DNA of 64,000 nucleotides from Monomorium pharaonis (Eukaryota; Arthropoda; Insecta; Hymenoptera; Formicidae), in NCBI RefSeq assembly GCF_013373865.1, contig NC_050469.1, positions 27,141,546 through 27,205,545 of the forward strand, written 5' to 3'. Within the stretch, counting starts at the first letter, position 1. The number at the start of each line of letters is the position of its first letter. A program made the translations under genes and the position numbers. Positions 58,001 to 64,000 of the stretch are shown here, one piece after another. The notes under the pieces were generated by a model. That model saw only the letters and a list, made by a program, of their open reading frames with translations. It did no database searches and was not told where the DNA came from.

Positions 58001-59300
58001 TTATTATTTATACTATTGGTAAAATTCTCGAGCTGTTGAATTGCATCTGATTGCATAAATAATTAACCTACTTTTCTTTTAAAAAATGAGTCAATTTTTT
58101 CGTAAACTATTAAATACAACATTATGTTAAATTCTTCGAAAAACAAACAAGTTAAAATTTAACTTTATCATATTGAATTTATAGGCAGATGAATTTTCGC
58201 TCGCTATGACTCGTTTCAATCATTATTAATTTTTTCATAAGCGGTTGTTATCTGCTACAGCTTCACACATTATCATTAACACAAGGTGCGTGCAATCTTT
58301 TTTTCTATTTAATTTTCAAACGGCATTTGAATCGATTAATGTCGTACGCGTCCCGATGGTACGTATCGATATCCCTCGCTAGGAAAGTTGGTTCGCTCGG
58401 GCTTAAAACAAGGAGCGCGGGACCGATGATGCCTTGCCTTAAGGGGCCAGCCAATCGAGCTTTACGAGCGCAGACTGCGATCGTCATAAACACATGCAAC
58501 TACCGCTTGTCACGTATTCGATTGTTATAGCTCTCGTTGACGGCTGAAGAAGCCAAACGAGGCATTGAATCTGGATCGAGCTTTATTTGCCCGTCTGGCG
58601 CGCGGATACGTGTGTGCGTGGTGCGTACGTGAAAAAAATACACGCCAGACAGGGTGACCAATGTCCCGAGACAACATTAAGACCGTCTGGTAAGCAAGAG
58701 AGGTGTTGAGAAATATTGATTGACACATCTTTACAGATATGTGTACATTAGATCGGTAGGTCGCGATGAAAATGCTTGAAATTTTATGACATCTTGTTAC
58801 AGATGTTATAATCGGAGACATTAAAAATAAACGACGTCTAAAATAATATCTGATAAATTCTCTATATAAATGAAAGAATATCTTATTTCGGTCGAAGGAA
58901 CGGGGTCAATATGTTACTAATTACTTTCTCAATTAGCAAAGTTAAAAATTCAAAAATTGTAAGATAAAACTAAAATAATTAATTATCGCTATTTTATGCG
59001 GCGCGAGAGAAATAACTTCGTTGCTCTAAATCTAAATTAATAAAGAAATTTGGTAATCGTATGAAAGTCACATCTTTTGAAACTTGTAACGCAGATTAAT
59101 TTTTATACATAAATATTGCCACGGATTACTTCTTTTGAAATATATTGTTGATACAACAATGATATATTCTTTTCAGCTTTCGTATGCCCAAAACCCGTTA
59201 AATAAATAAGTGCAATTAAAGATTACGTGGCTCTACAAATAACTAGATAAGACAATTCACCGTTCCTCCTCTTATCTATTTATTTATCTATCTGAGCCTC
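55020..59300. other. Alternating AT-rich and moderate-GC DNA, no supported gene
   Basis: Moderate-GC stretches at 56050-57030, 57340-57890 and 58330-58660 are unique sequence with several overlapping frames of 60-164 codons, none with a credible start and motif. Conserved regulatory DNA is possible but cannot be judged from one sequence. Confidence 0.4.
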
Positions 59301-59459
59301 TAAATTGGGTACGTCTTACGCTTGCACGTCTGTCTCGTAATCCGGACCGGACTCCGCGTGTTGCCATCTAACAACACGCGGTCGAAACGCCGGCCGTCGC
59401 CAATTCGCGTGCACGTGGGCCAGAGGGAGCCGAAACGTTGCTTACTCGACGCGCATACA

Positions 59460-59520
59460 CGGCCGCCGCCGCCGCCGCCGCCACCACCGCCGCCGCCGCC
59501 ACCGCCGCCCGCCGCCGCTC
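59460..59520. repeat. (GCC)n trinucleotide repeat
   Basis: About 60 bp of GCC with ACC interruptions; gives Pro, Ala, Arg or Gly runs in the overlapping frames. Confidence 0.9.
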
Positions 59521-59787
59521 CGCGCCGTTCCGTCGTTTCGGGTTGAGATGGAGGGGGCGTCTAGACGCAACGTCACGCGAATACCTAGCCCCGTCCCCTC
59601 GGCACCAGCCAGCCGCGGCCCCATGGCCCGCCGCCGTCGGTCCGTACTCCACTTCTTCCCTCTCGCCCTCTCCCCCCCTCCTCCCACCCCGTTGACACGC
59701 GCCCGGGCTCGCTCGCTCGCTCGCTCGCTCCCTCGCGCAGACAATCGCGTCGTCTCCGTCGCCTCGTCCTCGGTCCTTCTCTCACCA

Positions 59788-59832
59788 CGACCACGACCAC
59801 CACCACCACCACCACCATCACCACCACCATCT
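59788..59832. repeat. (ACC)n trinucleotide repeat
   Basis: CACGACCACCACCACC with a TCA interruption. Confidence 0.9.
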
Positions 59833-60327
59833 CTTTCGGCGTGTGTCCCCGAAACCCCCGACTCTTTCCTTCCCCCTTTCTCTTTCTCTCACCCTTTCTG
59901 CCTCTCTCCACGGTCCTACGCCGGGTGTTTGGTACCCTCCTCCTCTTTCGCTCCTCGTCCCTTTCCCCGGGCGTCAGCCGCCGTCTCGATGCGATGCCGC
60001 GCTCCGATGACGGTCGCAGTCAGACGCACCCGGGGAGAAGGGCGAAGGGGAGAAGGAGGCGAGGGTGACTCCGGCTTTTTGGTTAGGAATTGTTACCGGC
60101 CGCCCAGCGTACGTACGAGTCTGCGGCCGTGCCCGTGTATCCCGTGATACACGTTTGCCAGAGAGAGAACGCGACACGATATAGGCAACAGGATAAAACT
60201 GTCGAGATTGTGCGCTCGTAAACGACGAGGGGCGGCGGCGGCGGCGGTGGCGGTGACGCGGCACGAGGGGCAAGGGAGAGCGATGTAGTCGACAGCGGCC
60301 CCGAACAAAGACGGTCGTATCTACCTC

Positions 60328-60328
60328 G

Positions 60329-60385
<57 letters not shown>

Positions 60386-60386
60386 T
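60328..60386. repeat. (GA)n microsatellite
   Basis: GA run with one AAAG interruption. Confidence 0.95.
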
Positions 60387-60833
60387 GTCGTATCGGCGGC
60401 TATCGGACGACTCGGCGAGAGAGGACACGTCAAAGTGACCGCGAATTGAATTTTCCTCGGGAGGGCCGCGTGTAATTCTGACTTCACCGCTCTTTTAACG
60501 CCCCTCTCCTCCTTCTCCTCCCCATCCTCCTACGACTGTCCGGCGACTCTTTTCTCCCGGCGCGACCCAGACGACGACGACCGGTCCCTTCGCGCCCTTT
60601 TTTTCAATCAAGGCCGCGACCGCAAATACGCGGCGCGCCTCCGATACTCTTGAACGCGCGAATCGCTTCATTTGTCACGATGAGACGTAGATACCGATGA
60701 GTAATTATCGCGCGATCGGCGATGAAAGTTCCCCGCGGTTACGTTTATCGGCTGCGTATAATGCTCTCCGCTACGTGAACGGCCGTAAACGATAATTCAT
60801 TCGTATCGTTTCCGAAACGAGGTTCCACAACTT

Positions 60834-60837
<4 letters not shown>

Positions 60838-60917
<80 letters not shown>
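60838..60917. repeat. (CT)n microsatellite
   Basis: About 80 bp of pure CT, the longest in the window; opposite in orientation to the (GA)n tract 450 bp earlier. Confidence 0.95.
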
Positions 60918-60919
<2 letters not shown>

Positions 60920-62188
60920 CCCTACGAGAAAGATCTTTCCGCGCGCCAATTCGCGTCGTGTCGCGGGAAATAAAAAAGCATTTTTTTCATTTGCCGTTAT
61001 TATATATATTATATACGGGCAACACGCCAATATTCCGGCAAAACTTCGTTATGAATAACAAACGCGCGGCGATCACCGGCCACCGCTGCCGAAGGGAGCA
61101 TTCGAAATTCTGCGGTTGACGTTGGACGCGCTCAACGCGCCGCACGCCCGCGGATCTTGTCGCGTTTTATTCCGGCCCATCGCATCCCGCATCTCGCCGT
61201 CCAACGCGCGAGCGTCACAGCGCGCTGCCGTTACGATCGACCCTCTTTCGGCAGTCGTGTATTTTCTGGGTTATTTCGCGTATGTGGACCGTATATAATC
61301 TAGATACGAGCTCTAAATGCGGCGAACCTCCTATTTAGACCCACGAGTTGACTCACGCCCGACTATTTTTAGGCACGGGCGTGTTTTCGTTCGAGCGCGC
61401 ATACCAGCGTGCGTGCGTGCGTGCGTGAGTGCGTGCGTCTCGCGTATTTTTGCGCGAACGGTCGCGTGTATACCTCTCACCGCGTTACATCATATCGGCG
61501 CGCGCGCACGAAAGGATTTCGGTGACGGGAAAAATCGGAAATACCCGGCGCTTACGTATCAAAATATTGTTCTCGCAGTCCGATTGACGAGAAGCGGCAT
61601 TCGTCAAAGACGAGTGACTGTTATATGGAAATGTACTTTGAGAAGAATATTTCCAACGCAAACGTGTGTCTCTTTAAAAAGTACAACGGGGGGAGGGGGA
61701 GGGAGATTGGTCACAGATGGTATTACGTTACGTATTATTATTATACATGATGCGTATTATGGATATAAATATGCATATTGTATATTCATTATGAATTACA
61801 CAGATTTAAAATATGATATTGTTGAAATAGGTGTACATTGTAATTATCCCCGATGACCAAAGAATATTCATTAAATAAATGACCGGCAGACTTTGTCGCA
61901 TAATTTCATATTGACATTTTAGATAATGCACGATTATTATATGTATATCTCGAAATGATCGAGTGAGAACAGCAATTCTACTTGATGACAGACCACTGTA
62001 ACCATACTGTAAAAGAGATACACGCGTTCAATTTATTTGCGTGTTTCTCACAGGCAAGGGCTGAGCGAGGGTTGCGTCGAGATATCCCGACGCGCCAATC
62101 GTAACGAGATATTTGCGCGACCCTATGCTACACATCGGGATAATTAAACTTCTGCCCTAACAACGTCACATGTTACTACTGACAGAAA

Positions 62189-62244
<56 letters not shown>
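62189..62244. repeat. (TA)n microsatellite
   Basis: Perfect TA run of about 56 bp, 150 bp before a TA-flanked MITE. Confidence 0.95.
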
Positions 62245-62247
<3 letters not shown>

Positions 62248-62399
62248 AATTTTATAATTAATACAATTTGTATTTGTATGCAAGGAAAATATTATAAAAA
62301 TTAGAAATACACACACACATAATGAGCTTTGCAATATTTAAATATAAAGAGTTAGTTCACTGTCTTAGAATTTACGAAATTTTTTCAAGTACTAATGTA

Positions 62400-62737
62400 C
62401 AGGATATCTCGAAATTCGAGGATAATAAGATTACAGCATAAAAGTTTGTGAAAAATTAACTAATAAAAGTGTATACCATCTTTTTATTGTCACAAAACAC
62501 TTTTATAAAGGTTTATTGTATAACCATGTAACAATATTATATAACGATGTTTTGTTGAGTGCCGGTGATCGCGAAGGGTTCGATACGTGTAATGGTATTA
62601 CACGGTTATGCAATAAGCCTTTATACTTGAAAAAAATTACTTTGCGAATAAAAAGATGGTATGCACCCCTTTATTACTTATTTTCACGAACTTTTATAAT
62701 ATTATCTCGTTAGCCTCGCTATTTTCGAAAGACCTTG
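62400..62737. mobile_element. 338-bp TA-flanked MITE with ~150-bp arms
   Basis: It starts CAGGATATCTCGAAA and ends TTTCGAAAGACCTTG, with TA outside both ends (62398-62399 and 62738-62739). Imperfect pairing continues inward for about 150 bp, including ACCATCTTTTTATT/AATAAAAAGATGGT and AAGGTTTATTGTATAAC/GTTATGCAATAAGCC. The interior includes a short GC-rich stretch (GTGCCGGTGATCGCGAAGG). It looks like a TA-targeting MITE. Confidence 0.65.
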
Positions 62738-62994
62738 TATATAATAAATATAATGTATAATACAAAAATAGAATAATATAAATGATAAAAAGAATTATAG
62801 ACAATTATAGATTCAAATGACGCTTATTGTGGGGAGGGAGAGCATTTTACCCCTATGATCAACGCAGAATAGGGACCCCAGACGGGTACCCAACTAGTTT
62901 GCGTCTCGTCTCGATCCTGGGTTTCCCGTATCGGCGGAACGAACTCGTAGGGTGCTCATTGAATGTGCAGTTTGTGCGCACTTCCTTGGTCGCA

Positions 62995-63093
62995 TTACCG
63001 CTCATACGTGCGTCCCATTTCCGTGCTTTTCAATAAGCCCCGGTCGGCGCGAGCGCGCTCACGACTCGCCGTTCGGCTCGCCGCCGCCGCCAC

Positions 63094-63124
<31 letters not shown>

Positions 63125-63267
63125 ATCGTCGTGCCCGTCCATTGATCTTCCGCGCGAACGAACGCAACAAAACGATCTCGCAATGACGATGACGCCCCGT
63201 ACTCGGACCCCTGCACCACCGATAAAACGCGCAGGGCTTGTAATAGAAGTACTAATGCAACGGCCAT
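62995..63267 (-). CDS. Candidate secreted-protein opening exon
   Basis: The ATG at 63267-63265 has G at -3 and G at +4. The product opens MAVALVLLLQALRVLSVVQG, a good signal peptide with plausible cleavage after VVQG, then SEYGASSSLRDRFVAFVRAE, a Thr run from a trinucleotide repeat (63096-63130), an Ala/Arg stretch, and a stop at 62997-62995. Splice donors may interrupt it near the end (CGCAC|GTATGA or GAGCG|GTAATG), both leaving phase 2. That does not fit the phase of exon A, so it is not an obvious first exon of that gene. A second ATG 13 nt upstream (63280) is in another frame. It may be a short secreted protein, the first exon of an unseen gene, or chance. Confidence 0.28.
63096..63132. 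repeat. (CGT)n trinucleotide repeat
   Basis: TCGTCGTCG run; read on the minus strand as the Thr run in the candidate secreted ORF. Confidence 0.9.
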
Positions 63268-63309
63268 ATCGCGCGCGCATACACGGGGGAAATGGGTTTT
63301 TTATCGATC

Positions 63310-64000
63310 ACTAACCTACGACAACCATCTGGCCCCTGCCCTGCCAGGGATAGCCTGCCCGCCGGCGTTACCATTGGCTACGTACATATAACGGCTCACC
63401 TCGATATCAAAGTCAACAGCCGCTCTGACGCTGACACACCGTACCGTACCGTACCGTACGTACGTATATGCATGAGGAGACAAAGGCCACGTATTCTCGG
63501 CGCATATTTAGCACTAAACGTGTCCGCCCGCCGCCGATTCTCGTCCCGTGTTGACATTCGACGCGCTCGTGGTATTAGTCATACCTCTCAGCTTGACCAA
63601 AACCGACCGGGTGCTAAGTGGGAGTGAAAATTTCGCCTAAGGATGCCTATTACCCCTCGCTGACACGCTCAACGATAAATATGCCATCGTAATTTGCACG
63701 TTGTGTTGACGGTCTTCATTTAGAGGCATTAAAAATGGAAGGAAAACACCGATAGACACGCAAAAAAAAAAAGAGAACGAAACGTCTCTTACGTTTGAAA
63801 AAACAAGCCTTATCGCGCGGCTTTAAATTGTATCATTTGCGGATTTTCGTAGGATTCATCATTCGAAGTCTTAATTAACGGTCGACCGTCACTGACCTCG
63901 TCACGGCACAGACGGAAAGTCTTCCGTTGCATCGCGATAACGCCTCGGCTATGCCTTGGGACCTACCCCAATCAAAAGCGAAGCTAAACGAACTGCGCTC
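63310..64000. other. Moderate-GC end of window, no supported gene
   Basis: A short (GTACC)n run lies at 63440-63462. A minus-strand donor CGTAG|GTTAGT lies near 63310, upstream of the candidate secreted ORF. Nothing else supportable. Confidence 0.4.

Larger units (their letters stand above)
59300..61700. other. CpG-dense block with many simple repeats
   Basis: GCC, ACC, GCTC, GA, CT and GCGT repeats. The 199-codon + frame at 59548 starts with ATG but is Pro/Ser/Arg-rich over simple repeats and is not called. This has the look of a CpG-rich promoter region; no transcript boundary is visible. Confidence 0.4.

Noticed and set aside
59548..60147. 199-codon + strand ATG frame
   Set aside because: Pro/Ser/Arg composition comes directly from ACC, GCC and GCTC simple repeats.
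32298..62995. The 63-kb signal-peptide ORF as first exon of the membrane-protein gene
   Set aside because: Its possible donors leave phase 2, while the acceptors at exon A accept only phase 0 or 1.

Overview
This is eukaryotic DNA: AT-rich non-coding tracts alternate sharply with CpG-dense, GC-rich blocks. It carries very long (GA)n/(CT)n microsatellites, homopolymer-coding trinucleotide runs, GT-AG splice signals and short inverted-repeat transposon relics. The texture fits an insect, most likely a hymenopteran such as an ant, but no gene here fixes the species. I see no operons, ribosome-binding sites, CRISPR arrays, rRNA or convincing tRNA genes.

The best-supported gene is on the minus strand. 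A 1.3-kb exon (30990-32298) has a splice-compatible acceptor, a Leu-rich hydrophobic start, a Ser/Pro/Thr-rich cysteine-free ectodomain with a furin-like site, and a perfect GTGAGT donor. About 19.7 kb downstream an exon (10965-11242) in exactly the complementary phase encodes a transmembrane segment and a His/Pro-rich tail. Between them a 93-nt segment (14914-15006) could be a frame-preserving cassette exon. Two 3' endings are possible: read-through to a stop at 10869 with AATAAA about 190 nt on, or splicing to a candidate terminal exon at 8496-8972. The start codon lies upstream of 32298; an ATG at 32609 is a weak candidate. I do not recognise the family; the layout suggests a single-pass surface protein.

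Outside this gene I find only weak coding candidates: signal-peptide-like openings at 5900 (+) and 63267 (-), a small hydrophobic ORF at 16467 (+), an ordinary-looking ORF at 42524 (+), a 141-codon ORF at 18483 (-), and isolated exon-like segments. None is strong enough to name.

Layout: 1-3.1 kb is AT-rich with a diverged tandem duplication. 3.1-3.9 kb is a GC islet. 4.6-7.7 kb holds several MITE-like elements around a GC-rich block. 8.5-11.3 kb has the 3' exons. 11.3-31 kb is the large intron. 31-33 kb is the main exon and GC-rich upstream DNA. 33-36.6 kb is AT-rich. 36.6-39 kb is a strand-switching purine/pyrimidine block. 39-64 kb alternates GC blocks (41.7-44.2, 49.6-50.7, 52.5-55, 56-57.9, 59.3-61.7, 62.8-64 kb) with AT deserts holding at least five fold-back elements.
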